From Hamadaea sp. (GTDB lineage Bacteria > Actinomycetota > Actinomycetes > Mycobacteriales > Micromonosporaceae), in NCBI RefSeq assembly GCF_013362815.1, contig NZ_JABFVK010000089.1, positions 1 through 64,000 on the forward strand: a DNA stretch of 64,000 bases. Direction: 5' to 3'. Position 1 is the first letter of the stretch. The number at the start of each line of letters is the position of its first letter. This document shows, piece by piece, positions 7,358-16,795 of the stretch. The position numbers and the translations under genes were made by a program. A model generated the notes under the pieces. It made no database searches, had not been told where the DNA came from, and worked only from the letters and a program-made list of their open reading frames with translations.

Positions 7358-10224
7358 TCCAGGCCCCTCCCTCTCCGATCTCCCACGAATATCAGGTGTG
7401 TTCCCACGATCAGCAAGACCGCGATTCCGGCCGCCCCGACCGCCAGCGGCAGCGGGCTCGGCCACGACGGCGGTGGCAGCCACGGCGTACCGTCCACAAT
7501 GGGCAGCACGCTTTGGGCAGCCGCCCAGGCGACGGCGGCGGCCACCACGCCGATCAGCACGCCGAGCAAGCTGATCATGGCGTACGTGATCCGGGTGGCC
7601 CGGCGCAGTGTCGCCGCGCGTACGCCCGCCTGCCGCAGACCGGCCAGCTCGGTGGTCCGCCGGTCCCCCGATGACACCACCAGCAGTACGCCGAGCAGCA
7701 GCAGTACGCCGGCGACGGCCGCACCGAGCTGCATCCGCAGCGTGAGCGCGGGCGGCGTCCGGTCGGCGCGGGCCACCGCGTCCGCGCGGCTCTCCGTGCC
7801 GACGATGGCCAGCCCCGCGTCCGTCAGTTTCCGCTGAGCGTCGGCCGGAGCTCCCGCCGACAACCAGACCTCGATCTTGCTCGGCGTCGTCGACCCCAGC
7901 GTCGCCCGGAGTGCGCTCGGCAGGTCGACCACCATCGCCTTGTGCCCGACGCGGGGCACGATGTCGGTGGCGACCGCGGGCTTGATCGGTGCTCGCTGGT
8001 AGCCCCGGAGGCTGAAGGAAGCCGAAGTCGGTCCCTTGTCCCCCAGGTCCCGGGTGTACGCGGCGGGCAGCCCCGCCGGCACGTCCGGCGGCAGGAGATA
8101 GGTCGGCTGACCGATCGTCATCGCCGGGTCGATCGACCACTGCCCGGCGTCGGTGCCGGGGGTGTGCCAGCCCTTGCCGTCGGCCACCGGCCGGCCGTCG
8201 ACGGTGATCCGCTGGATCGCCAGGTTGCCTCGCTCCGCTCCGAACGCGAGCAGGCTCAACCCGGCGAGCCGGCAGCCCTCGGCGCAGGCGGGCGGCAGCG
8301 TGACGGCGTACGGGTGCACGCCGGGCTCGATCCCGTTGTCGAGATCCAGCTCCTGGAACTCGCCCCCGGGCAACTCGACGACGGCGAACACCCGCGCCTT
8401 CGGCGCGTAGGCGCCGGGTGGCAGCTCGCCTTGAACGGGGATGGCCTGCACAGTGGCGTCGATGAAGACCTCCAGCTTGCCCGCGCTCACCTCGATCGGA
8501 GCCGGGCCACCGGGCTTCAGGGCCGCGGCTACCGCCGTCGCTTCGGGCCAGCGCATCACGGCTGCCCGGCTCAAGTCGACGGCGAGGACGTCGGTTCCGG
8601 AGACGGCGAGCCGCCCGGTGACGGTCGCCCACGCGCCATCCGGGTCGGCTTGGCGTACCGCCGCCAAGGCCTGTGCCGGACTGCTCTGCACCATCAGCAC
8701 CCGGTCCGCACCCAAGGTGAGGTCGATCTGGGTATGCCGGGTGGTGCTCGACACGTCCGTCGCTCCGACGACCAGGGTGAAAAGTGCCGCGGCAGTCGAG
8801 ACGAGGGCGAGTAGGTGCCGCCCGCTGGGCCGGCGGGTCGCCAGGGCGAGCGCGATGCCACTGGCGATCCGGCCGCGGTGCAGTTGCCGCCGCGCGGCCG
8901 GGCGCAACGCCAACGGCAGTACGCGGGCCACGGCCACGGCCACGGCGACCGCGATCAGACTCGCGGCCAGGATGCCCAGCCCGCTGCGGTCGCCCGACTT
9001 CATCTGGGCGAAGCCCGCACCGGCCACGGTGAGCACGGCGATCTCGATCAACGGCACCTTGCTGCCGGTCGGCAGTACCCGGCGGAGCAGATCCAGCGGC
9101 CGCAGGCGCAGCAGCCCCAACGCGGTGAGGGCGATCACGGCGAGTTCGACCGCGAGGATGATCAGCGCGGCGCTCATCGAGGAGCCGCCCGCACCCGGGG
9201 TCGCTAGTGTCACCGCAAGCCCGCCGAGCGGAGTGGCGACGAGCGCAAGCAACCCGGAGACCCCGGCCGCCAGCACCCACCGATGAGCCAGGGGCAGACC
9301 GCGCAAGGACTGGATGCCGACCTCGGGCCGGTCCCGCTGCAGACGGCCGGAGACCAGCAGGAACAGGGCCCAGCAGGCGAGCCCGAGCACGGGCTGCACG
9401 ACCGCCGGGGTCATCGTCTCGACGTACTTCCGCTTGGCGGCGATCCGATCCAGCATCCCCTTGACGTCAGGGCTGCTCTTGATGATGTTCGGATCCAGCT
9501 TGGACCGCAGGATCGCGTCGTAGTCACCGGTCTTCAGCAGCGGCCGGGCCGGGATGGCGGTGACGGTGAGCACCTCGGTCTCGTGGGGCAGCGAGTTCAG
9601 CGTCTCGGGACGAGTCAGGACGACGGGTACGCCGGCGGCGTCTTCGGAGGTGCGTACGCCCCAGTAATCCTCGCCGGGATTCGACTGCTGATACACGCCC
9701 ACGACGTCGATCGGAGCCCGGCCCCGATTGGACGCCATCCAGGGATTCTTCGGATCCGGCTTGATCGCCTCGACCAGGAAGAGCCGGGTGCCGACCTCGA
9801 TGCCGCGAGTCTGCTGCACGAGGCCGGCGGGCACCATGACCTCACCGGAACCCATCGGGCACCGGCCCGACACGAGGCGTACGTGGGCGCAGGCGTTCTC
9901 GCGGTAGGTCAGCACGCTGCGTTCAGCGCCGAAGCCCATGACGGACACGCCCGCGGCGTACACGGTGGTGTAGTCGGGCAGCCGCCGAGTCGCCTCGGCC
10001 ACCGCCAGCACCGCGGCCCCGGAGGTGTCGTCGCTGCCGGACATCTGGAACATGCGCTCGTTCGCGGCGGCTGTCTTGATCTCGTCGTCGGCGATCCCGT
10101 CGGCGACCGCGCGAGGGTACGCCGCCCCCAGCGCGGCCAGCGCCCCGATCGCGAAGCACAGCAGCGCGATCGCGGCGTACGCCCGGCGGCGTTCCCGCAA
10201 GGCCAACATCAGCAGCGCGATCAC
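7354..10224 (-). CDS. FtsX/MacB-family ABC permease (956 aa)
   Basis: A large permease with one N-terminal membrane helix (about 15-38), an extracellular domain of ~230 residues, a central cluster of about six helices (~270-490), a second extracellular domain (~495-820) and three C-terminal helices (~825-945). That is the doubled FtsX-domain layout of mechanotransmission-type exporters. It overlaps the 1034-residue permease by 4 nt and the ATPase by 4 nt, so the three are produced together and probably form one complex with two permeases and two ATPases. The cargo is unknown; lipids, lipoproteins or peptides are typical for this family. Confidence 0.85.
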   Translation of the reverse strand: MIALLMLALRERRRAYAAIALLCFAIGALAALGAAYPRAVADGIADDEIKTAAANERMFQMSGSDDTSGAAVLAVAEATRRLPDYTTVYAAGVSVMGFGAERSVLTYRENACAHVRLVSGRCPMGSGEVMVPAGLVQQTRGIEVGTRLFLVEAIKPDPKNPWMASNRGRAPIDVVGVYQQSNPGEDYWGVRTSEDAAGVPVVLTRPETLNSLPHETEVLTVTAIPARPLLKTGDYDAILRSKLDPNIIKSSPDVKGMLDRIAAKRKYVETMTPAVVQPVLGLACWALFLLVSGRLQRDRPEVGIQSLRGLPLAHRWVLAAGVSGLLALVATPLGGLAVTLATPGAGGSSMSAALIILAVELAVIALTALGLLRLRPLDLLRRVLPTGSKVPLIEIAVLTVAGAGFAQMKSGDRSGLGILAASLIAVAVAVAVARVLPLALRPAARRQLHRGRIASGIALALATRRPSGRHLLALVSTAAALFTLVVGATDVSSTTRHTQIDLTLGADRVLMVQSSPAQALAAVRQADPDGAWATVTGRLAVSGTDVLAVDLSRAAVMRWPEATAVAAALKPGGPAPIEVSAGKLEVFIDATVQAIPVQGELPPGAYAPKARVFAVVELPGGEFQELDLDNGIEPGVHPYAVTLPPACAEGCRLAGLSLLAFGAERGNLAIQRITVDGRPVADGKGWHTPGTDAGQWSIDPAMTIGQPTYLLPPDVPAGLPAAYTRDLGDKGPTSASFSLRGYQRAPIKPAVATDIVPRVGHKAMVVDLPSALRATLGSTTPSKIEVWLSAGAPADAQRKLTDAGLAIVGTESRADAVARADRTPPALTLRMQLGAAVAGVLLLLGVLLVVSSGDRRTTELAGLRQAGVRAATLRRATRITYAMISLLGVLIGVVAAAVAWAAAQSVLPIVDGTPWLPPPSWPSPLPLAVGAAGIAVLLIVGTHLIFVGDRRGRGLE

Positions 10225-13200
10225 CGGGCGCCTCCGTCGATCAGGGCCTGGCGGGCCAGGCGGCGAGCCGCGTAGAGGAGGACGACGGCCAGGAGAGCGG
10301 CCGCGGCCAACGCGGAGAGGACGAACGGAATGGTGGACAAGCCGTCCGGTGGCGCCAGCACTTTCCAGCCGTCGGAGAAGATCGCCGGTTTCGGCACGGG
10401 CAGCCAGGCGGTGGCAGCCGCGGCGGCCAACCCGGCGAGGACGGCGACCGCCGTGGGGACGGCGTACCCGAGGAGGCTGATCCGCCGGACCGTCTTGGCC
10501 GGCATGCCCTGCCGGCGCAGCGCGGACAGCTCGGACGCCCGCGTACGCCGTTCGACCCCCGCGAGAAGTAGCAGCGCGACGGCCGAGATGAGCACGCCGA
10601 GTCCGAAGACGCCGAGCTGGAATCGCCGTACGCCGGCCGGCCCCTGCCGGTTCAGCGCAGCGCGTTCGGCGTCGACCGTGGAACTGGCGCGCACCTTGAC
10701 TCCGTGCTCTTTGAGCGCGGCGACGAACGCCTCGTCCCCGGCGTCGGACAGCCAGACCTCCAGCTGCTCGTTGGCGACCGACACCCCGACCACCCGGTCG
10801 AAGTCGGCCAGGTCGACCAGCGAGCCGTCCTCGGCGAAGCGCGGCAGCCGGGCCACGACGCCGGTCAGCTCGACGTCGGCCGGGTCGGCGCCGGAGAGGT
10901 CGAGCTGCGGCCGGTTGTTGCGGCCGCCGCGACTCAGTACGCCGGTCGCCACCGCCTTCAGCACCGGCTGCGCCGGGTACGCCCGCATCTCGCAGACGCC
11001 GCGGGTGTGATTGGGGTCGTCACATGCGGGCGGCACAGTGAGCGTCATGCCCTCGGCGGAGCCGTCGAGGATGGGACCGAGGACCCGGGTGTTCGAGCTG
11101 CCCATCCACTTCGGACGATCGCCGAGCTTGGCCGCGTCCAGCAGTTCCCGGCCCTCCTGCCGGACGGCGTGCAGCTTCACCCGGGTGCCCCAGAGCAGGG
11201 CCGCCTGAGCCGAGCCGTCCCGGCTGGCGGACAGTCCCAGCCAGGTCACCCGGCAACCGGCCGCGCAGCCCGCGACGGTGGCCTGGTAGTCGTGCCGGCC
11301 TTCCTGGAGCGGGCCGAACCGGGCGATCGTCCGGATACCCGTGGCTGAGGTCAGCGCGACCTGGGCGAAGACGTCGCCGGTGATCTCGGTCGGCGGCGGG
11401 ACGGTCTGGTCGTAGGGCGGGAAGTCCGGGTTCTCCGACTTCACCGGCTGGGTTCGATCGCCGAGGGCGTACACCTTGCGGTCGAACGACGCCGTGAGCT
11501 CCAGCGCGCCGTCGGCGACCCGGACCGAATCCTCCACAACGGACGGAGATGCCGGCAGCGGGCCGTACTCCGGCAGCCAGTCGGCGACGGCGGCCAGCCG
11601 GGAGGTGTCCACCGCGAGCAGTTGCGGTGCGAAGCCGACGGTGCTGCCGAAGTAGCTGACCGCCATGCCCCGGGTCCCGGCCGGGTCGATGTCGTTCACG
11701 ATGTCGAGCAGGTTCCGGCGGCTGACCCCTTCGACCTGGAGCACTCGGTCGGCGCCGAGATGCTGCTCGGCTCGGGCGGTCACCGCCTCCTCGCCCCGGA
11801 CCATGTCGCCCATCGCCGTGGTGAGCCCGGCGACCGCCACGACTAGCAACGTCACCACCCAGCGCAGTGTCGGGCGGCGACGGGCCGACAAACCGGCGAC
11901 CGCCATCGTGAGACGCCCGGCCCGCATCGCGGCCGACCCGGCTCGGCCGGACAACCACAGGACGAAGCGGGCCGCCAGCAGGCCGACCGCGATGGCCAGC
12001 AGCGCCGGGACCATCGTGGCGGTCACCGACCCGGTACGCAGGGACTCGACCGTGGTCAGCTGCCAGACGCCGACCGCGAGCAGCGTGACGATCACGAGTT
12101 CGGCGGCGTCGACCGCCCGTCCGCGTACGCGCGGCGGCACGTTGCGCAGCAACTCGACGACCGGCGACCGCAGCGACCGCAGTTCGGAGAGCCACGCCAA
12201 CGCCAGGGCGGCGAGCAGCACCCCGCCGAACAGCTCGGCGCTCTGCGTCACCGCCAGATCGAGATCGTCCGGGAAGACGACCGGCCCGATGACGGCGCGC
12301 ACCCAGGCGTACCCGGCGGCCGCGCCCAGCACCGCCCCGCCGAGCATCACGCCGACGGTCTGCCCCATCGTCGCCATCCACACGCGCCAACGGCGTACGC
12401 CCCGCAGCTTCACCAACGCCAGATCCGTACGCCGGGCGCCCACCGTCTGGCGTACCACCACCAGCAGGGCGAACCAGGCGAGCAGCACGAACCGGCCGGT
12501 GGCGGCGACGATTCCGGCGCTCATCTCGTTCTGGACCGAGTTGATGACGTTGGGGACCTCACCGGCCCCGGAGAACCAGTCGAACGTCCAGCTCGCCTCG
12601 CCGGACTCCAGCGCGCCGAGGCGGCTGCCCAGCCCCGGGGTGTACGCCCCCAGCCCCAGCTCCAGGTCGACGGTGGTCTGCGGACGAGCGCTCGGCAGGT
12701 GGTCGAAGGTCGACGCCGCCGTCACGAAGGGGTCGATGACCCGGGCGTCGTGGTCCCACACGCCGGACCAGTAGCGGTCGTCCGCGCGTACCGGACGGTA
12801 AAGGCCGGTGACCGTCAACTCGGCGACCTCGCTCGAGTTGTCGATCTTCATCGAGAACTTGTCGCCGACCGCCAGGGCCAGCAACCGGGCGACTCCGTCG
12901 CTGATGAGGATCTGACCGGGCGCGGCCGGGCAGGCGCCCTCGACGACGGAATGCTCACAGATCCCCTCGCGAGCCACCAGCGCGCCCTTGGCCGGAGCGC
13001 CCGGGCGCAGCACCGGTCCGGTCAACCGCAGGCCGGTGATCGGCGGGGCGTGATCGGTGCCCGTCGCCTTCTCGACGACCTTCAGGACCTTGGCCGCCGG
13101 AACCCGGCCGTTGGGCAGGTCGGAAGTCCGGGCGTACGCGTTGACATGCACCATGCGCTGTTGGGTCGACGCTCCCGCGACGATGCGCGCGGCGAGCTGC

Positions 13201-13325
13201 TCGGCGGAGGCGAAGACGTACCACGGCGCGGCCGCTGCCGTCCCGACGGCCAGCGCGGTCAGGACGCCTACGGTGAGCGCCTGAGCCCGGCGGCCCCACA
13301 CCGCGTCCCAGAGGAGTCGGATCAC
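10221..13325 (-). CDS. FtsX/MacB-family ABC permease (1034 aa)
   Basis: First gene of the ABC operon, GTG start at 13325. It has the same doubled layout as its partner: an N-terminal helix (about 15-35), a long extracellular part containing Cys pairs (CEHSVVEGACPA), a central helix cluster (~275-500), a second extracellular domain with Cys-rich turns (ATVAGCAAGCRVTW) and C-terminal helices (~880-1020). No strong ribosome-binding site is visible, so the exact start is less certain. It pairs with the 956-residue permease to make a heterodimeric exporter. It diverges from the mutase gene across a 226-nt region that contains a palindrome. Confidence 0.83.
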   Translation of the reverse strand: MIRLLWDAVWGRRAQALTVGVLTALAVGTAAAAPWYVFASAEQLAARIVAGASTQQRMVHVNAYARTSDLPNGRVPAAKVLKVVEKATGTDHAPPITGLRLTGPVLRPGAPAKGALVAREGICEHSVVEGACPAAPGQILISDGVARLLALAVGDKFSMKIDNSSEVAELTVTGLYRPVRADDRYWSGVWDHDARVIDPFVTAASTFDHLPSARPQTTVDLELGLGAYTPGLGSRLGALESGEASWTFDWFSGAGEVPNVINSVQNEMSAGIVAATGRFVLLAWFALLVVVRQTVGARRTDLALVKLRGVRRWRVWMATMGQTVGVMLGGAVLGAAAGYAWVRAVIGPVVFPDDLDLAVTQSAELFGGVLLAALALAWLSELRSLRSPVVELLRNVPPRVRGRAVDAAELVIVTLLAVGVWQLTTVESLRTGSVTATMVPALLAIAVGLLAARFVLWLSGRAGSAAMRAGRLTMAVAGLSARRRPTLRWVVTLLVVAVAGLTTAMGDMVRGEEAVTARAEQHLGADRVLQVEGVSRRNLLDIVNDIDPAGTRGMAVSYFGSTVGFAPQLLAVDTSRLAAVADWLPEYGPLPASPSVVEDSVRVADGALELTASFDRKVYALGDRTQPVKSENPDFPPYDQTVPPPTEITGDVFAQVALTSATGIRTIARFGPLQEGRHDYQATVAGCAAGCRVTWLGLSASRDGSAQAALLWGTRVKLHAVRQEGRELLDAAKLGDRPKWMGSSNTRVLGPILDGSAEGMTLTVPPACDDPNHTRGVCEMRAYPAQPVLKAVATGVLSRGGRNNRPQLDLSGADPADVELTGVVARLPRFAEDGSLVDLADFDRVVGVSVANEQLEVWLSDAGDEAFVAALKEHGVKVRASSTVDAERAALNRQGPAGVRRFQLGVFGLGVLISAVALLLLAGVERRTRASELSALRRQGMPAKTVRRISLLGYAVPTAVAVLAGLAAAAATAWLPVPKPAIFSDGWKVLAPPDGLSTIPFVLSALAAAALLAVVLLYAARRLARQALIDGGAR

Positions 13326-13410
13326 GCCGGAAGGACAGCCTTGCCGCGCCTTTCCTTTGTCAATCCGAGGTGATCGTTATCTTTTCGTGATCCACACCGC
13401 GTACGTCCCG

Positions 13411-13481
13411 TTCGATGCAGATCATGGATACGCAGGCTAAACCGGCCCATGATCACATGCGTAACCGTGATCTGCATCGAA
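13411..13481. repeat. 24-bp inverted repeat, second copy of palindrome element A
   Basis: Arms 13411-13434 and 13458-13481 pair with two mismatches around a 23-nt loop beginning ggctaaa. The inner arm tgcgtaaccgtgatctgca is identical to the right arm at 1177-1195. Unlike that copy, this one sits between two divergently transcribed genes, where a terminator has no obvious purpose. Confidence 0.8.
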
Positions 13482-13513
13482 TGTAAGCGCGGTTACCAGC
13501 GGGTACGAGACGA

Positions 13514-13529
13514 CTTAGCGATCGTTCAG
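13514..13529. promoter_or_regulatory. 16-bp imperfect palindrome, candidate operator of an acyl-CoA regulon (site 1)
   Basis: cttagcgatcgttcag matches its own complement at 6 of 8 pairs. It lies 22 nt upstream of the mutase start, just upstream of the -10 box. Near-identical sites lie before the thiolase/epimerase pair (23095-23110) and crotonyl-CoA carboxylase/reductase (24870-24885). The size and form fit a TetR- or GntR-type regulator, which is not present in the window. Confidence 0.6.
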
Positions 13530-13539
13530 GCGCGTCGCA

Positions 13540-13545
13540 TACCAT
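13540..13545 (+). promoter_or_regulatory. -10 box (TACCAT) for leaderless mutase mRNA
   Basis: TACCAT ends 6 nt before the ATG at 13552 and no Shine-Dalgarno is present, the geometry of a leaderless promoter. The candidate operator lies 10 nt upstream, so a bound regulator would block RNA polymerase. Confidence 0.55.
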
Positions 13546-13551
13546 CGGGCC

Positions 13552-15228
13552 ATGGACGCAGACGAGATCCGGGCGGGCCGCGACCGCTGGCAGGCCCGGT
13601 ACGACGCCGCCAAGACCCGGCACGCCGACTTCACGACCCTCTCGGGGACCGAGGTCGAGCCGGTCTACGGCCCGCCGGCGGGCGCCACCGTGCCCGGCTT
13701 CGAGCGGATCGGCTGGCCCGGCGAGTACCCGTTCACCCGCGGCCTCTACCCCACCGGGTACCGCGGGCGGACCTGGACCATCCGGCAGTTCGCCGGGTTC
13801 GGCAACGCGGCGCAGACCAACGCGCGCTATCACCAGATCCTCAACGCGGGCGGCGGCGGCCTCTCGGTCGCGTTCGACATGCCGACCCTGATGGGCCGCG
13901 ACTCCGACGACGCCCGGTCGCTCGGCGAGGTCGGCCACTGCGGCGTCGCGATCGACTCGGTCGCCGACATGGAGGTGCTCTTCTCAGGCATCGACCTGGC
14001 GGCGGTCACCACGTCGATGACGATCAGCGGCCCGGCCGTGCCGATCTTCTGCATGTACCTGGTCGCCGCCGAACGGCAGGGCCTCGCCGACACCGCGGTG
14101 CTCGACGGCACGCTCCAGACCGACATCTTCAAGGAGTACATCGCCCAGAAGGAGTGGCTGTTCGCCCCCGAACCGCACCTTCGGCTCATCGGCGACCTCA
14201 TGGAGTACTGCGCTCAGCGCATCCCCCGCTACAAGCCGTTGTCCGTCTCGGGCTACCACATTCGCGAGGCCGGGTCGACGGCCGCGCAGGAACTCGCGTA
14301 CACCCTCGCCGACGGCTTCGGCTACGTCGAGCTCGGGCTGGCCCGCGGGCTCGACGTCAACACGTTCGCGCCCGGCCTCAGTTTCTTCTTCGACGCCCAC
14401 GTCGACTTCTTCGAGGAGATCGCCAAGTTCCGCGCCGCGCGCCGCATCTGGGCCCGCTACCTGCGCGACGTCTACGGCGCGACCAGCGAGAAGGCGCAAT
14501 GGCTCCGGTTCCACACCCAGACCGCGGGCGTCTCGCTCACCGCGCAGCAACCGGTCAACAATGTGGTACGCACAGCGCTGGAAGCGTTGTCCGCAGTCCT
14601 CGGTGGGACCAACTCGCTGCACACCAACGCCCTGGATGAGACCTTGGCGTTGCCCACCGACGAGTCGGCCGAGATCGCCCTGCGAACGCAGCAGGTCATC
14701 ATGCACGAGACCGGGGTCATGAACGTCGCCGATCCGCTCGGCGGATCGTGGTACGTCGAGGCGTTGACCGACAAGATCGAGGCCGAGACGGAGGAGATCT
14801 TCACCCGGATCAAGGCGCTCGGCGAGGACGGCACGTTCACCGCCGGCATCCTGCGTGGCATCGAGAACGGCTGGTTCACCTCGGCCATCGCCGATTCGGC
14901 GTACACGTATCAGCGTGCGCTCGAGAACGACGTGAAGCACATCGTCGGCGTCACCCGGAACACCGACACCCTGGCGAAGCCGCTGGAGATCATGCGCGTC
15001 TCCCACGAGGTGGAGACCGAGCAGGTCAAGCTGCTCCAGGAACGGCGGGCCGCCCGGGACCAGGCCGCGGTCGACACCGCGCTCGCGGCGCTGTCCACCG
15101 CCGCGCAGGGCACCGCCAACCTCGTTCCGGTGATGCTGGACGCCTGCCGGGCCGAGGCCACCCTGGGCGAGATCTGCGACGCTCTCCGCGACGTCTGGGG
15201 CGTATACCGGGAGCCCGCGCGCTTCTGA
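13552..15228 (+). CDS. icmA: Isobutyryl-CoA mutase-type large subunit (acyl-CoA mutase, no B12-binding domain)
   Basis: A 558-residue B12-dependent acyl-CoA mutase catalytic subunit. It consists only of the TIM-barrel substrate domain; the C-terminal cobalamin-binding domain of ~700-residue methylmalonyl-CoA mutases is absent, matching the size of IcmA (~566). Two specificity positions favour the isobutyryl/n-butyryl-CoA reaction. F80 ([10 protein letters not shown]) stands where methylmalonyl-CoA mutase has Tyr89, and Q199 (EYIAQKEW) where it has Arg207. A separate small B12 subunit (IcmB) is needed and is not in the window. The nearby MeaB, thiolase, epimerase and crotonyl-CoA carboxylase/reductase place it in branched-chain and ethylmalonyl-CoA metabolism. 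Other acyl-CoA mutase specificities remain possible. Confidence 0.83.
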   Translation: MDADEIRAGRDRWQARYDAAKTRHADFTTLSGTEVEPVYGPPAGATVPGFERIGWPGEYPFTRGLYPTGYRGRTWTIRQFAGFGNAAQTNARYHQILNAGGGGLSVAFDMPTLMGRDSDDARSLGEVGHCGVAIDSVADMEVLFSGIDLAAVTTSMTISGPAVPIFCMYLVAAERQGLADTAVLDGTLQTDIFKEYIAQKEWLFAPEPHLRLIGDLMEYCAQRIPRYKPLSVSGYHIREAGSTAAQELAYTLADGFGYVELGLARGLDVNTFAPGLSFFFDAHVDFFEEIAKFRAARRIWARYLRDVYGATSEKAQWLRFHTQTAGVSLTAQQPVNNVVRTALEALSAVLGGTNSLHTNALDETLALPTDESAEIALRTQQVIMHETGVMNVADPLGGSWYVEALTDKIEAETEEIFTRIKALGEDGTFTAGILRGIENGWFTSAIADSAYTYQRALENDVKHIVGVTRNTDTLAKPLEIMRVSHEVETEQVKLLQERRAARDQAAVDTALAALSTAAQGTANLVPVMLDACRAEATLGEICDALRDVWGVYREPARF

Positions 15229-15232
15229 GTGA

Positions 15233-15336
15233 CCGTTGATCATGAACCTAGGGTTCCGGCGCCGGGGAGCGCTTGCGCGAGCCGCCAGGAGTGCGGTCAG
15301 CCGGCGCGTCGGACCCCCTAGGTTCATGATCAACGG
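15233..15336. terminator. 21-bp perfect inverted repeat between convergent genes (palindrome element B1)
   Basis: Arms 15233-15253 and 15316-15336 are exact complements (ccgttgatcatgaacct...) separated by an unusually long 62-nt GC-rich loop. It lies between the convergent mutase and Asp23/Gls24 genes. The core gttgatcatgaacct recurs at 16085-16146. Confidence 0.7.
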
Positions 15337-15351
15337 GGCTGGCTGAGTTGG

Positions 15352-15981
15352 TCAGGCGACGTAGTCGGCGGCCCGCGACTCGTCGTCGCCCACCGGGCCG
15401 TCGTCGGCCACGTGGACGTCGTCGACGATGACGTCCACCCCGGTGACCTCGAGACCGAGCAGGTTCTCGACGGAGTTGATGACCTTCACCCGGACGGTGT
15501 CGGTCACCGAGTGCACGACATAGCCGAACTCGATGACGATGGTGACGTCGATCTGAGCGGTACGCCCTTCGAGGGTCACCTTCACGCCCTGGTCGGCGTC
15601 GGCGTCGCCGAGACCGATCCGCTCTTTGACCGCGCTGAACATGCGAGCGACGTCGCCGCCGAGGTCGTAGACCCCGGGCACCTCGCGAGCGGCGATGCCG
15701 GCGATCTTCTCGACGACCTCGTGGCGGATGTGCGTCTTGCCCCGGTCGGCGGCCAGCTCGGCGTTGTTGCGGATGCGGCGCGCGGCGTTGTCGAAGGCGG
15801 TACGCGTGGCGTCGACGGCCCGGTCGGCGGCGTCACTGACGGCGTCAGCGGCCACGGCGAACTTCGCCTCGGCCTGGTCGGCGAACTCGTTCGCGCCGGC
15901 CTTGAAGTTTTCCATAGTGGACGACGGCTGGACCGGCGCGGTGGCGACGACCGTCGCGGGCGCCTCGGTGTTCTCGCTCAT
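15352..15981 (-). CDS. Asp23/Gls24-family envelope stress protein
   Basis: A 209-residue protein. The N-terminal ~90 residues are Ala-rich amphipathic helix (FKAGANEFADQAEAKFAVAA, ADRAVDATRTAFDNAARRI). Residues ~95-195 match the Asp23/Gls24 (DUF322) domain: VEKIAGIAAREVPGVYDLGG, VKVTLEGRTAQIDVTIVIEF and the closing VTGVDVIVDDVHV. Proteins of this family sit at the membrane and respond to envelope or alkaline stress. The exact role in actinomycetes is not settled. GGAG lies 9 nt before the ATG. It is a single gene bracketed by palindromes on both sides. Confidence 0.9.
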   Translation of the reverse strand: MSENTEAPATVVATAPVQPSSTMENFKAGANEFADQAEAKFAVAADAVSDAADRAVDATRTAFDNAARRIRNNAELAADRGKTHIRHEVVEKIAGIAAREVPGVYDLGGDVARMFSAVKERIGLGDADADQGVKVTLEGRTAQIDVTIVIEFGYVVHSVTDTVRVKVINSVENLLGLEVTGVDVIVDDVHVADDGPVGDDESRAADYVA

Positions 15982-16084
15982 TTCTCGGTGCTCCCCTGGT
16001 CAAGTGCGGTAACGCGGGCAGCATAGCCGTTGGAGGCGAACTCGACGATGGTCCAGCCGGGCACCGGACAGCACCGGGCAGCCG

Positions 16085-16146
16085 GTTGATCATGAACCTG
16101 AGGGGGCCGACACGCCGATGAGCCGGACCATAGGTTCATGATCAAC
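16085..16146. terminator. 15-bp inverted repeat at the end of the second ABC operon (palindrome element B2)
   Basis: gttgatcatgaacct (16085-16099) pairs exactly with 16132-16146 around a 32-nt loop. The right arm includes the stop codon of the minus-strand ATPase, so the hairpin would form at its transcript end. The core is shared with the palindrome at 15233-15336. Confidence 0.65.
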
Positions 16147-16795
16147 GGACGACGGTGGCCACACCGTCGACGAGGTGGACTTCGCCGTCACAGGCGGCCG
16201 CGGCCTGCGGGTCGTGGGTCGCGAACACGACCGCCGCGCCCCGGCGGGCCTCGGCCTGCAGCAGGTCGAGCACCTTCTGCCGGTTGGCCGCGTCCAGTTC
16301 GCTCGTGACCTCGTCGGCGAGCAGCACGTTCCCGCGCAACGCCAGCCCCCGGGCGATCGCCGTACGCTGCTGCTGGCCACCGGACAACTCCTCGACCAGC
16401 TGATCGGCCTGCCCGGTCAGGCCCACCTGGTCGAGCGCCTCGGCGGTGCGACGCCGGGCCTCGGCCGGGGTGGTCCCGTTGGCGATCAACGCCACCTGCA
16501 CGTTCTCGCTGGCGGTGAGGATGGCGGCCAGCCCGTTCTCCTGAGGCACCAGCACGACGCCCCCGGCGACGGCCTGATCCCGGTCGCCGATCTGCCTGCC
16601 GTCGACGGTCACCGCGCCGTTCTGCGGCTTCACCAGCCCGGCCATCGCCCACAGCAGCGTCGTCTTGCCCGCACCGGACGGGCCGGTCACCGCGAGCACC
16701 CGCCCCGGAACGGCCATCGCCGTCACGTCCCGAAGCGCCGGGCGATCCTTGCCGTACGCCACCGTGATCCGGTCGACCTGCACCGACGAGCCCAT
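16142..16795 (-). CDS. ABC transporter ATPase (LolD/MacB-like), canonical signature
   Basis: A compact 217-residue ATPase with Walker A GPSGAGKTT, Q-loop VLVPQENGL, a full signature LSGGQQQR, Walker B VLLADEVTSELD and H-loop FATHD. The D-loop region reads DEVTS rather than DEPTS. The ATG overlaps the stop of the preceding ATPase by one base (TGATG), making it the third gene of a permease-ATPase-ATPase operon. Two different ATPases with one large permease suggests a heterodimeric motor, one subunit canonical and the other with a degenerate signature. Cargo unknown. Confidence 0.9.
   Translation of the reverse strand: MGSSVQVDRITVAYGKDRPALRDVTAMAVPGRVLAVTGPSGAGKTTLLWAMAGLVKPQNGAVTVDGRQIGDRDQAVAGGVVLVPQENGLAAILTASENVQVALIANGTTPAEARRRTAEALDQVGLTGQADQLVEELSGGQQQRTAIARGLALRGNVLLADEVTSELDAANRQKVLDLLQAEARRGAAVVFATHDPQAAAACDGEVHLVDGVATVVR

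Noticed and set aside
7358-9280. Upstream extension of the ATPase frame through the 956-aa permease gene
   Set aside because: The sequence upstream of GTG 7357 is Arg/Gly-rich shadow of the permease; the permease frame has clear membrane helices and overlaps the ATPase start by GTGA.
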